Origin: Bacteroides sp. | GTDB lineage: Bacteria > Bacteroidota > Bacteroidia > Bacteroidales > Bacteroidaceae | Direction: 5' to 3' | Length of the DNA stretch: 64,000 nucleotides | Assembly (NCBI GenBank): GCA_021202275.1 | Contig: JAJQDI010000009.1 | Coordinates: 248,001 to 312,000, forward strand | Part shown: in pieces, positions 1 to 8,131 of the stretch | How the letters are laid out: every line of letters begins with the position of its first letter | How positions within the stretch are numbered: the stretch's first letter is position 1 | Position numbers and translations under genes: made by a program | Notes under the pieces: generated by a model | The model's database searches: none | Seen by the model: the letters and a program-made list of their open reading frames with translations, nothing else | What the model was told of the DNA's origin: nothing

Positions 1-13
1 TAAATAAGTCTCT

Positions 14-385
14 TTATTCTTTATAGAAATTGGCTCTCATTGCTCCTCCATTAAAAGGATTAATTACATATATTGTGTAAGATCCAGATAACAAGTCAGA
101 AATAGGAATAAAAATATGAGAATATAATTGGGGATTCACTTCCTCATAATAGACAACACTCAAATCTTCATTATTCTCAATCTTAATATTTACATGTGGC
201 ATATTAAGATTAAAATATATTTCCAAATACTCTTGATCATTGTACATAACAATCATTTCATCTCCTAAAGAAGACGGACTAATTTCAAGAAATTCAGCAG
301 GATCCACATCAAGTTTAACCCGACTCGATTTTGCGAACACAAATAAAGTAACAAAACAACAAAAGATAGTTAGCAATCTCTTCAT
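14..385 (-). CDS. Small secreted DUF3244-like protein
   Basis: A 123-residue protein with an N-terminal signal peptide (MKRLLTIFCCFVTLFVFA, cleavage likely near residue 19) and a short mature domain that looks like one beta-sandwich, ending in a hydrophobic strand followed by NFYKE. Length and layout fit the DUF3244 family of Bacteroidales, whose function is unknown. A second protein of the same type is at 36117-36485. It lies 67 bases downstream of the AT-rich TPR-HTH regulator and on the same strand, so it may be its co-transcribed partner or target; that is inference. No lipobox Cys is placed convincingly, so periplasmic or secreted location is likelier than lipoprotein. Family assignment rests on length, signal peptide and context only. 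Confidence 0.6.
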   Translation of the reverse strand: MKRLLTIFCCFVTLFVFAKSSRVKLDVDPAEFLEISPSSLGDEMIVMYNDQEYLEIYFNLNMPHVNIKIENNEDLSVVYYEEVNPQLYSHIFIPISDLLSGSYTIYVINPFNGGAMRANFYKE

Positions 386-452
386 AATATCTCAAATAAA
401 TTAAACATATATAATTAAAATTGTAATAACTGATTAGATATACTTAATCTCA

Positions 453-2104
453 CTATATATCATGAGATTTATTTTCATAATAATTATAAAGAAAATCTCC
501 AATATTTCCCATAGGTTTTACTCCTAATTTTTTCCTTATAGCAGCTTTCTTAGATTGTATTGTATGCGGACTATATTTCATAATAATTCCCATTTCCATA
601 TTAGAAAACTTACCTATAGTAAGACAACAAATACGAAATTCAGATTCATCCAATTCGGAAAAATCCCTTTTAAGTTTAGCAAACAAATTATTATGAAGAC
701 TATTCATTGTCTCATACAATTGTTCCCAATTCATTGAATCTTGATTATAAACAATCTCATTGAATTTTTTAAGTAATTTACTACTGGATGGGTTTGTGAC
801 CATATATTGTTCTAAACCAGCTACTTTTTTCATTATATTAAAATTCTGTAGAACAATATTTTTAAGATTTTTCTCTTTCTCATTATATAACTCTGACATC
901 TTCATCAAATATTCTACATTCTTCTCCGCATCTCCAAGAAGTTTATTTTGTCTAAAAATATAAACTACAGCAAGTAATAGCAAAATTATGACTATAAACC
1001 CAACAATAAATAAACGTTGTGATCGAATCAATAATCGCATATTTTCTTGTTCAAAACCTTTTAAATAAAATTTATGTTGTAAGAGATTTAAAGACTCTTC
1101 ATAATCTTTTTTATGCACTTCCTGTAAATAATGAACATAATTTTTATAATGATCTAAGGCTAAATCATACATTCTCTGTTCTTCCTCAAATCTTGAATAT
1201 AATTGATATAATATTCTTTTTAAATCTATATCTTCCTCTTCTTGCAAAAATTCAAAAGATTTATCCATATAAAAATAGAAAGAATCTTTTTCATGGAAGT
1301 TTATTTTTGCAAGATTATGCGTTATTCTACTTTTCTCTTTACTACTTATAGGATACGTTAACGCTTCATACAAAAACTCCTTAGCTCTTAATGTATCGCC
1401 TAAAACACGATATCCAACAGAAAGATTATTAAGTACTGAAGATTTATATAAAAAATTATCGACACTCTCCAGTAGATCAATACATTGTTCATAATAAAAT
1501 TGGGCACTATCTAATTTATTATCTAATGTATAACAATTACCTATCAGATTATAAATACTCATTACATTTTTAAAATCTCCATATAACTTATAATTATCCA
1601 ATGCCAACTTAAAACGTTTTTTTTTGATTCACTAATATCTCTCTTTTGAAAAAATAAGTTTCCAATAAAATGTTGAATCTTCGCTTTCAAATTTGAATCT
1701 AAATATTTATCTAACCTCTCAGTATTCAAATAATGTGTTAAAGCATCTTCATACTCGTCCTGAGCCTTATATATTACTCCTGAATACAAATAAATAATAG
1801 CTGCCTTCTCCGGATCCGATTTATCATAATATCCCCGAAGTTTAAAAAGAGTAGTATCTTTGGAAATATCTCTTCGTGTTTTATGTTTACCCTGCACCTG
1901 CAACAACGTATACCGATGAAAATCTTTCTCACTTAAAAGTTCCGGAGATACAATATAGTCTAAGCTTTTCAGAGCACTATCCGGAAATTCTTCCAGCAGT
2001 TCCTCTGCTTTATTTAAATACATACGATAGTCGTTCCCGTTGTTACACGAGAAAAGAACGGATAAAAAGAGAAATACCCATACTATGTTAGTTGTCAGTC
2101 TCAT
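453..2104 (-). CDS. TPR-TM-LuxR-type HTH membrane regulator, copy 1 (frame broken at a poly-A run)
   Basis: Reads as about 550 residues once one base is added to the run at 1617-1625 (nine A on the coding strand, ten needed). Order: lipoprotein-type signal (FLFLSVLFSCNN), TPR-like helical repeats to about residue 340, one membrane helix (about 363-383), a coiled coil, then a C-terminal LuxR-like helix-turn-helix (about 484-528; FRICCLTIGKFSN...IRKKLGVKP). The topology implies an inner-membrane one-component regulator with a periplasmic TPR sensor and a cytoplasmic DNA-binding end. It is a clear paralogue of the gene at 2321-3989 but much richer in A and T, suggesting separate acquisition. As written the gene is two open frames (1562-2104 and 453-1607). 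Whether the break is real, phase-variable or a base-calling error cannot be settled here; many similar breaks favour error. Confidence 0.75.
1617..1625. other. Homopolymer run (T9) that breaks the frame of TPR-HTH copy 1
   Basis: Nine T on the plus strand (nine A on the coding strand). With ten, the frame runs on as SESKKKRFKLALDNYK and joins the N-terminal TPR part to the membrane and HTH part. The paralogue is interrupted at almost the same place in the protein. Confidence 0.8.
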
Positions 2105-2320
2105 TGTAGTAAGTGCTTTTATATCGTTTGCTATTAAATAGCGACATATCTTTCTGTTGCCTATCTGACAAAGATAGATTAGTTAAGAATGAAATGATTT
2201 TCCACCAATCATAGCAGGTCCGGACTATGTGGATGGTTTTATGGTGCAAAGTAAATAAATTATAAGCAATTAAACTCTTTTTGATAAAAATATCACGATA
2301 TAGGAAGCTTTTTTAATATT
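2105..2320. other. Spacer between the tandem regulator genes
   Basis: An AT-rich stretch of 216 bases between the two co-oriented paralogues. I see no open frame and no clear hairpin. It should hold the promoter of copy 1, but no exact TAnnTTTG box is visible on the minus strand. Confidence 0.4.
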
Positions 2321-3989
2321 TTATTTTTCAAACGTACAATTCTCTTTCTCATCGAAATAAGAAATCAAAAATTCTTCAATGTTTCCCATAGGCTTTACGC
2401 CCAATTTTTTGCGCAAAGCGGCCTTCTTGGCATTGATGGTATTGACACTATAATTCATCAGCAATCCGATCTCGATATTGGTAAAACGAGCTATGGAGAG
2501 ACAACAGATCCTGAACTCAGCTTCATCGACTTGCGGAAACTCTGCCCTGAGCCGGGTAAAGAGATCGTTGTGCAGCTTGTTCATGGTCTCGTACAGGATA
2601 TCCCAGTTGATCCCCTCCTGGTTGTTGTACACAATCTCGTGAAACCGTTTCAGTAGCTTATCATTGGCAGGGTTGTTGATCACATACTGATCCAATAAAG
2701 CCACCTTCTTAAGGATGTTGAAATTGTGCAAAACAATATTGCGCAGCGATCTCTCCTTCTCGTTGTAGAAGCGCGACATCCGTTGCAGATAATTAATATT
2801 GTCTTTGATCTGATTCATGGCTTTGCGGTTCTGCCGGTAGAACCACCCGAAGACAAAGAGAAAAAACAGTAAAACTATCAGCATCAGGATGATCAAACGT
2901 TGTTGACGAATGGTCAGGGTCAGATTCGCATGTTCCAGATTACCTAAGTAATAGGTATGTTGCATATCTTTGAGAGAATTCTCATACTTATCTTCAAAAA
3001 AATCACGTATATAAGTCACATACCTCTTGTGATGATCCAATGCCGAGAAATAGTCGGCCTTTTCCTCCTCATGCTCTGATAGCACTTCATAGAGAGAGGC
3101 TTTGAAATAGAGATCGTCTTCCTCCTCCATCAGCTCCAGGGCCTGCTGCATATAGCGATAGAAAGCCGTATCGTTTTCCTCTTCCAGCCGGGCCAGGTTG
3201 TAGTTGATACGTGCCTGCTCCCGCTTAGGGATCGGATAGTCGAAGACTTTCTGCAGGTATAACTTAGCTTTCTCTATATCCTCGGCGTAGCGGTAACCTA
3301 CAGACAGGTTGCTCAGGATAGTAGTGATGTAGAGATGATCGTGAGAAAGACTGTCGAGCAGTTCGATACAACGGTCGTAGTAGAAATAGGCACTGTCCAT
3401 GTTCTCCTCTAGCATATAACAGCTACCCAGGATATTATAAGCGGCGATCTGATTCCGGATGTCCGTCGCGGCCACAAATCCCTCCAATGCCCGTGTGTAC
3501 CTCATCTTCGCGTCCCGGAAATCCCGCTGTACAAAAAAACAGGTTACCGATATTGTGCTGGATCAGGGCTTTCTGCTTCATCCCCAGCTTGTCCGAACGC
3601 TTTTCCGCATGGAGGTAGTTGAGAAGCGCCGTTTCATAGTCTCCCTGCTGATAGTGCATCTTGCCCAGATAGAGATAGACAAGTGAAGATTTTGTCGGGT
3701 CGGTATCCTTATAATATTCCCTCAGGTGAAACAGGATCGTATCTTCCCTCAGATCCTGTCCGGTCTTGTCCCGGGCCTGTATACGAAGCAGGTGATAGTA
3801 ATTGGCATCCTGTACATTCAACAGGAAAGGAGAAGGTATGGAATCCAGCAACCTCAGGGCACTGTCGGGATACTCTTCCAGAATCTCTTCGGCCTGATGG
3901 ATGAGGGTATGATACCGGGATTGCCGCGTACAGGAGAAAAGTGCAAACAGAAACAGTAGAAAAATAGTTTGTGTGTGTCTGAGTATCAT
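2321..3989 (-). CDS. TPR-TM-LuxR-type HTH membrane regulator, copy 2 (frame broken at a poly-A run)
   Basis: About 555 residues when one base is removed from the run at 3533-3539 (seven present, six needed, restoring NIGNLFFVQRDF). Same order as copy 1: lipoprotein signal (FLLFLFALFSCTRQ), TPR helices with DSAYFYYDRC-type repeats, one membrane helix (LIILMLIVLLFFLFVFGWF), coiled coil, LuxR-like HTH (DEAEFRICCLSIARFTN...RKKLGVKP) and a charged tail. The ATG at 3989 is chosen because it begins the lipoprotein signal; the longer frame to 4109 adds 40 residues that do not look like part of it. Base composition is that of the surrounding chromosome, unlike copy 1. Role inferred: membrane-anchored transcription regulator sensing an envelope signal; target genes unknown. 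Confidence 0.78.
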
Positions 3990-4432
3990 AGAGAGTCGTA
4001 TTTTACATGGAAATATAGGGAAATATATAGATAGCAATGCAAAACAGAAGGTAACAGATATATTACCTGAACACATATAGCAAATATAAGTAGAAAAACC
4101 CCAAAACAAAAACTAATATCAGGTAAATTTCAATGAATTATCAGTGGCCTGAAAAATCGTGTCCAGAAATTACAGAACAACGATATGGTACATATACGGA
4201 AAAAGAAAAACCCATATCTGACCCCTATTTTCCGAGGTGGAAAGATCCGGATTTATTACATCCCGCCCCATAATCGTACCCGGTTTGCTCCCTGTTCCCC
4301 GGAGGGGATAGATCGAGACTCTCACCGGGTAGCTATGAAAAGGAGAGCAGGATCTAACGATACAGCAAACCATTCATTTTCCGTACTCCGGAATCTATGA
4401 GGTAACTATCGGTTTTTAGTTAAAAAAAAGAG
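3990..4432. other. Non-coding stretch upstream of ferritin with a GC-rich element
   Basis: Divergent region between the TPR regulator and ferritin. It contains the ACCCGG...CCGGGT element at 4278-4330. Short open frames on both strands here have no signal peptide, promoter or recognisable composition, and I do not treat them as genes. Confidence 0.5.
4278..4330. repeat. GC-rich element bounded by ACCCGG and CCGGGT
   Basis: Begins ACCCGG, contains a CCCCGGAGGGG core and ends ACCGGGT. Two other intergenic elements in the window (about 10887-10962 and 43800-43858) have the same inverted ACCCGG/CCGGGT ends around an unrelated or weakly related centre. Confidence 0.4.
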
Positions 4433-4440
4433 TATATTTG
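4433..4440 (+). promoter_or_regulatory. -7 promoter box of ferritin
   Basis: TATATTTG matches the Bacteroidota consensus TAnnTTTG and lies 34 bases before the chosen start at 4475. A start at 4442 would leave no leader at all. Confidence 0.7.
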
Positions 4441-4474
4441 CATGTATATTAACCCTCAAAAAAATGAAAGAGTC

Positions 4475-4987
4475 ATGTTAAGTAACAAAATGCAGGAGGC
4501 TTTGAATGCCCAGATCAACGCAGAATTGTGGTCTGCCTACCTTTACTTGTCTATGTCGGCAAATTTTGCCACTACCGGTAAACCGGGTTTTGCCAACTGG
4601 ATGAAAATACAATTCCAGGAAGAGCAGGATCATGCCATGAAGTTTCTCAACTACATCATCTCCCGCGGAGGAACTCCTGTGTTGAAGCCTATCGAAGAGG
4701 TAAAGACCTCGTGGGACAGTCCGTTGCAAGCCTTTGAAGAAACACTGGCCCACGAACAGAAAGTGACCAGCATAATCAATGAACTGTATGCCCTGGCAAC
4801 AGAAGAGAAAGACTATGCCACACAGTCTATGCTGAAATGGTTTATAGACGAACAGGTAGAAGAAGAGGAAACAGCCCAGGGCATCATCGACGCGTTGCGC
4901 ATGATCAAAGACAACGGATTCGGCCTCTATACCCTTGACAAAGAGTTAGGCGCGAGAGTATATACCTCTTCCACCGAAACGGAATAA
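4475..4987 (+). CDS. ftnA: Ferritin, non-haem iron storage protein
   Basis: A 170-residue ferritin of normal length. It oxidises ferrous iron at a di-iron centre and stores it as a ferric mineral in a 24-subunit shell in the cytoplasm. The first helix has NAELWSAYLYL with its ligand Glu, the second has EEQDHAMKF (E and H ligands), the later helix has QVEEEETAQ. The frame is open from 4442, but that ATG sits directly behind the promoter box; the ATG at 4475 gives the family's usual MLSNKMQEALN start. Monocistronic by context. Confident. Confidence 0.95.
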   Translation: MLSNKMQEALNAQINAELWSAYLYLSMSANFATTGKPGFANWMKIQFQEEQDHAMKFLNYIISRGGTPVLKPIEEVKTSWDSPLQAFEETLAHEQKVTSIINELYALATEEKDYATQSMLKWFIDEQVEEEETAQGIIDALRMIKDNGFGLYTLDKELGARVYTSSTETE

Positions 4988-5110
4988 CGCCATACATGCA
5001 TCCGGGAAGTGCGCGGGAACAGCAAAAGAACTTCTGCGCGCTTTCCTGCTGTTTTCCGTAACTGAAAGACAAAGACAGAGAGAACATATCTCTATTTGAA
5101 CTGTTAAGGT

Positions 5111-5209
5111 ATGTACGATGCAGGGATTTATTCCTTCGTCATGGCCCTTATTTAATTAGTAACATCAAGGAATGTTACGATGTATTCTTTCGTCGTAACC
5201 CTTATCAGA
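5111..5209. repeat. Two copies of the ATGTACGAT...TTCGTCATGGCCCTT repeat
   Basis: Copy one is 5111-5152 (ATGTACGATGCAG, then CCTTCGTCATGGCCCTTATT). Copy two is about 5174-5209 (GTTACGATGTATTC, then TTCGTCGTAACCCTTATC). A third copy at 5907-5940 covers the end of the PAP2 gene. Confidence 0.5.
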
Positions 5210-5295
5210 TAGATGGCAATACAAAGAGTCAGGACAAGGCATATTCTATCATCTGTCAGGTATCGTTGACATTCATTCGCAGGCCCACAAGGTCA

Positions 5296-5322
5296 TTTCA
5301 ATCGTAGATCAGTAAATCGTAA
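5296..5322. repeat. Dispersed TCGTAAATC-family repeat
   Basis: TTTCAATCGTAGATCAGTAAATCG, a member of the family whose other strand reads GATTTACGATTGAAAA. Further copies are listed at 5965, 7845, 8087, 19691, 19955, 24417, 24616 and 27291. Confidence 0.6.
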
Positions 5323-5358
5323 CAGTATAGCATCTCCATGTTCCTAAATCATTAACGT

Positions 5359-5932
5359 ATGTTTGTCATTCATTTCCCGGACTGGGACAGAGACCTGTTC
5401 CTCTACCTCAACCAAAAAAAACCACCCTTTGCTCGATCCTCTGATGATCCTTTTCAGCAATCAGACGGTATGGATCTTGGTTCTGATAGCTGTCATTCTC
5501 TTCATTGTATACAGAAAACCACAGGAAGGCGCGGCCGCTTCTCTCTTTCTGATAGGAGGTATCCTGGTCAACAGCATACTCAACCAGATCGTGAAATTCC
5601 TGATTATGCGCCCCCGTCCCGGTAACGATGATCTGTTGACCCAACTGATCCATCAACTGGAAGAGACCGGCAGCAGCTACAGTTTCTTTTCCGCCCACTC
5701 CTCTACCTCCATGTGCTTAGCCATGTTCTCCGCTTTGTATATAAGAAACAAATGGTACAGCGTTATCATCTTCTTCTGGGCATTTTTAGTAGCCTACAGC
5801 CGCATCTACGTCGGTAAACACTACCCACTGGATGTCATCATCGGTATTCTGTTCGGGATACTTATGGGATGGATCAGTTATCTGTGTTACCGGAAAAAAC
5901 AAGATATGTACGATTCAGTTCCTCCGTCATGA
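5359..5932 (+). CDS. PAP2-family membrane phosphatase (frame broken at a poly-A run)
   Basis: About 190 residues. The N-terminus MFVIHFPDWDRDLFLYLNQK (from 5359) joins the main frame if the A run 5414-5421 has seven rather than eight bases, giving NHPLLDPLMILFSN. Phosphatidic acid phosphatase type 2 signatures are present: KFLIMRPRP, the PSGH-like SFFSAHSSTS, and SRIYVGKHYPLDVIIG with the catalytic His. Several membrane helices follow. Likely substrates are undecaprenyl diphosphate or lipid A/phospholipid phosphates at the outer face of the inner membrane; which one cannot be told. The last residues (DMYDSVPPS) are encoded inside a dispersed repeat, so the natural C-terminus may have been replaced. 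Confidence 0.82.
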
Positions 5933-5940
5933 CCCTTTCT
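5907..5940. repeat. Third copy of the TTCCTYCGTCATGRCCC repeat, overlapping the PAP2 C-terminus
   Basis: ATGTACGATTCAGTTCC then TCCGTCATGACCCTTTC. It supplies the last codons and the stop of the PAP2 gene at 5932. Confidence 0.5.
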
Positions 5941-5964
5941 TTGATTTTTCATATCAAGGTAAGT

Positions 5965-6018
5965 TGACGATTGACGAAGTACAATGTATTTTCAATCGTA
6001 AATCTTAAAATCGTAAAT
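5965..6018. repeat. Dispersed TCGTAAATC-family repeat
   Basis: TGACGATTGACGAAGTACAA, then TGTATTTTCAATCGTAAATC and a second TCGTAAATC. The TGTATTTTCAATCGTA block recurs at 8087. Confidence 0.6.
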
Positions 6019-6059
6019 CCCTTTGCTTCGTTTCTTTGGCGGCCCAAAGAAACAAAGGG
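6019..6059. repeat. Palindromic element GTTTCTTTGG/CCAAAGAAAC
   Basis: Ten-base arms 6030-6039 and 6044-6053 pair perfectly around CGGC. An outer CCCTTTG/AAAGGG pair extends the stem after a bulge. Elements of this form are common between genes in Bacteroidota (family knowledge); here it follows PAP2. Confidence 0.6.
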
Positions 6060-6089
6060 CAAAAAATAAAGAAAAAAAGAGCAAAAAAA

Positions 6090-6117
6090 GAACGGATATA
6101 CTCACATATATCCGTTC
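6090..6117. repeat. Perfect hairpin GAACGGATATA/TATATCCGTTC
   Basis: Eleven-base arms 6090-6100 and 6107-6117 with a six-base loop. No U tract follows directly. It could be a transcript 3' hairpin of PAP2 or a protein-binding site. Confidence 0.55.
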
Positions 6118-6166
6118 TCGAAAGTCACATATTCGTTTTTTTTCATTTTACGTTCCTCTTTTTCCT

Positions 6167-6249
6167 ACACACGAAAAAGATAATTCCCGGACTGAATTGA
6201 TAAAACCAGAAGAATCAAACCATTCAACAGGTATTATCTTTTCGTGTGT
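6167..6249. repeat. Long-range inverted repeat, 17-18 base arms
   Basis: ACACACGAAAAAGATAAT (6167-6184) is matched by ATTATCTTTTCGTGTGT (6233-6249), differing only by one A in a run. The 48-base spacer has no obvious content. It resembles the footprint of a small mobile or excised element, or a large RNA hairpin. Confidence 0.5.
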
Positions 6250-6783
6250 AACCCTAACCACTAAGGATGGAAAAAGAGTTAATATTTTTTCATCTGCCAC
6301 ATAAGTCGCAGACATGACAAGACCGAAAAAATATTAGTTTAAGAACAGTGTATATATCTGATGAGCTCAAAAACCGGCTGTCCGAAAACAAATCCGAAAA
6401 ACCGGATCTTTAAATCACAATCAAATCATCTGCAACAAAAGTAACGGATCCTCTACTTCTTTCAAAGCAATGTCAGGGGCGATATTGGTTTTTACAGCAT
6501 CGAAAACAACATAAAAAACTAATTATCAACCATAAAAGCAGCATCTTGATATTGGTTTTAGATTCCGAAAAACGGGCTAAGATCAACGATAAAAGAGATA
6601 AATGAGCTGCTTGATCTCACATTACAGAGCTGTTACACGTGACGATACCGATCCATGTCCCCGCTATTTCCTCTGCAAAAGCGAAACTCGTTCCCGATCT
6701 TTCCTTATTCTTCCACTTACAGACGAACAATCTGTGCGATCCGGAAGTTAGTAATATACTTTCTCAGAAAAGGAACAAACAGT

Positions 6784-7842
6784 ATGGTATACGAACGATT
6801 GAGAAAAAAGCTGGCGGATATCGGGGAAAAGACTCCCTGGATCACGACTCCCGGTGAAATACTCCACTTAACAGGTGGAAAAAACGGAGTGTGAAACTGA
6901 CCGAAGAGATAGAAGCCTTGCTGGACGAATTCCGGTTATTTGCCTCTCCGGCTTTTTCAAATACCCATTCCGACAGCCAGATCATTATTCGGAAAAGTCC
7001 GGCGCAGACAGTAAGCATTCCGGAAGAAGCAGAAGAGCTGTCTGGCCCGCTGCTGTGCTACCTGGGACTACAGAAAGGAAGCAATTGCGACCCCATCCCC
7101 CGACTGAGCCGACTGGGCTCTGCCAACCTCAGACATCCGCGGGAACGGGACCGGACAGCCCTGGTATCTATCCAGCGCGACTCCCCCCCCTGGAAGAGGC
7201 CATCACACTGATGATCAAATACAATTATTCTCAGTTGCCCATCATGAACAACCCACGCAAGGTAGAAGGGTTTATCAGCTGGCGGTCCATCGGCAAGGCC
7301 AAATGCTTAGGCAGGAAACTCAACCGGGTATACGATTGCCGGGAAGAAGTAGAGGTATTGAGCATACATACTCCCCTGCTGGAAGTGGTAGAAAGGGTAC
7401 TCCGCAAAGAGGTAGTACTGGTGCGGGACACAGACGATATTATCTGTGGTATCATTACCAACACAGACATTACCGGACAATTTATTACGCAGGCAGAGCC
7501 TTTTTACTCATTGAACAGATCGAAAAGTTGATCCGTATTATCCTCACCCGTTCCGATATACCCATAGAAGATATGCTGCGCCTGCTGGACCCTGATAAAT
7601 TAGATAAAAAAGTGCAGCGGGTTTCCGATCTCAGCTTTGGCCAGTACCTGATCATTCTTCAGAACGAAGAGATCTTCCGACGGATCAACCTGCCCGTCAG
7701 CCGGACCAGACTCATGGAATATTTCAGTCGCATCCATGAGATACGCAACGAAGTGATGCACTTCGCGGTAGACGAAACACCCTACGAAGACGTGAAGCAC
7801 CTGCGTGAAACACTGAATCTGCTGCAGGAAATTATGGAATGA
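6784..7842 (+). pseudogene. CBS-domain protein with C-terminal Swt1-like HEPN domain (three single-base frame breaks)
   Basis: Three one-base deletions, each in a homopolymer (A6 at 6879-6884, C8 at 7183-7190, T5 at 7501-7505), split a protein of about 352 residues. Restored order: an N-terminal helical region (about 1-75; ITTPGEILHLTGGKKRS, EEIEALLDEF), a CBS pair (about 136-233; YNYSQLPIMNN...VEGFISWRSIG and ICGIITNTDIT), then a HEPN domain (about 240-352) with FGQYLIILQN and the RNEVMH motif, an R-x4-H ribonuclease signature at about 322-327. CBS pairs usually bind adenine nucleotides; HEPN domains of this type are often RNases in toxins and defence. The role inferred is a nucleotide-gated RNase. 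It stands alone, flanked by repeats. Family naming is from motif recognition, not a search; start chosen at MVYERL. Confidence 0.7.
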
Positions 7843-7844
7843 AG

Positions 7845-7876
7845 AGATTTACGATTGAACGATGGACGATTGAATT
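7845..7876. repeat. Dispersed GATTTACGATTGAA repeat
   Basis: GATTTACGATTGAACGATGG then ACGATTGAATTTTA, immediately after the stop of the CBS-HEPN gene. Confidence 0.6.
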
Positions 7877-7974
7877 TTATTAGACAAAAGAGCATAAGAG
7901 AGTTTTAAGTTTTAAGTGATAAGTTTTAAGATATGGCTCATTACTTGTAAATACATGTGGTTCTACACATATAT

Positions 7975-8017
7975 TCTCTTTATTCTTCTGTTCTTTTGTT
8001 CTTCTGTTCTTCTGTCT
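7975..8017. repeat. Short tandem TTCTTCTG-type repeat
   Basis: Four imperfect units of TTCTTCTG/TTCTTTTG follow one another (ATTCTTCTGTTCTTTTG and on). Low complexity, intergenic. Confidence 0.5.
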
Positions 8018-8036
8018 GAAAAAATAGGTATATCGC

Positions 8037-8059
8037 GGAGACGCACGCCGTGCGTCTCC
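8037..8059. repeat. Perfect palindrome GGAGACGCACG-C-CGTGCGTCTCC
   Basis: Eleven-base arms around a single central base, 8037-8047 and 8049-8059. Degenerate relatives (GTAGAGA..., GGAGACGCAAATTTG) lie at 19757-19830. Confidence 0.6.
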
Positions 8060-8086
8060 ACAGGTGGATATTAACGTTGATCTATG

Positions 8087-8130
8087 TGTATTTTCAATCG
8101 TACATCGTAAATCAGTAAATCGTAAATCTC
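8087..8130. repeat. Dispersed TCGTAAATC-family repeat
   Basis: GTATTTTCAATCGTACATCG then TAAATCAGTAAATCGTAAATC, abutting the end of the DUF4139 gene. Confidence 0.6.
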
Positions 8131-8131
8131 T

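Larger units (their letters stand above)
4988..5358. other. Repeat-rich intergenic stretch between ferritin and the PAP2 gene
   Basis: No gene. It holds two copies of the TTCCTYCGTCATGRCCC-type repeat (about 5111-5152 and 5174-5209) and one of the TCGTAAATC family (5296-5322). Confidence 0.6.
5933..6783. other. Non-coding region of about 850 bases with stacked inverted repeats
   Basis: Between PAP2 and the CBS-HEPN gene. It contains in order a TCGTAAATC repeat, a palindromic element at 6019-6059, a perfect hairpin at 6090-6117, and a long-range inverted repeat (6167-6184 with 6233-6249). From 6300 to 6783 I see nothing coding; short frames lack promoter and composition. The start of the CBS-HEPN gene at 6784 is preceded by AAGGAAC, a weak ribosome site. 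Confidence 0.55.

Noticed and set aside
1617..3539. Phase variation or programmed frameshifting in the tandem TPR-HTH genes
   Set aside because: Tempting because both paralogues break at nearly the same point in an A run, but unrelated genes across the window break in the same way, so error is simpler. Kept open only as something resequencing would settle.
4185..4400. Short open frames on both strands before ferritin
   Set aside because: They cover a repeat element and have no start signals.
7975..8017. Tandem TTCTTCTG units considered as a CRISPR or coding repeat
   Set aside because: Units are eight bases without spacers; simple low-complexity sequence.
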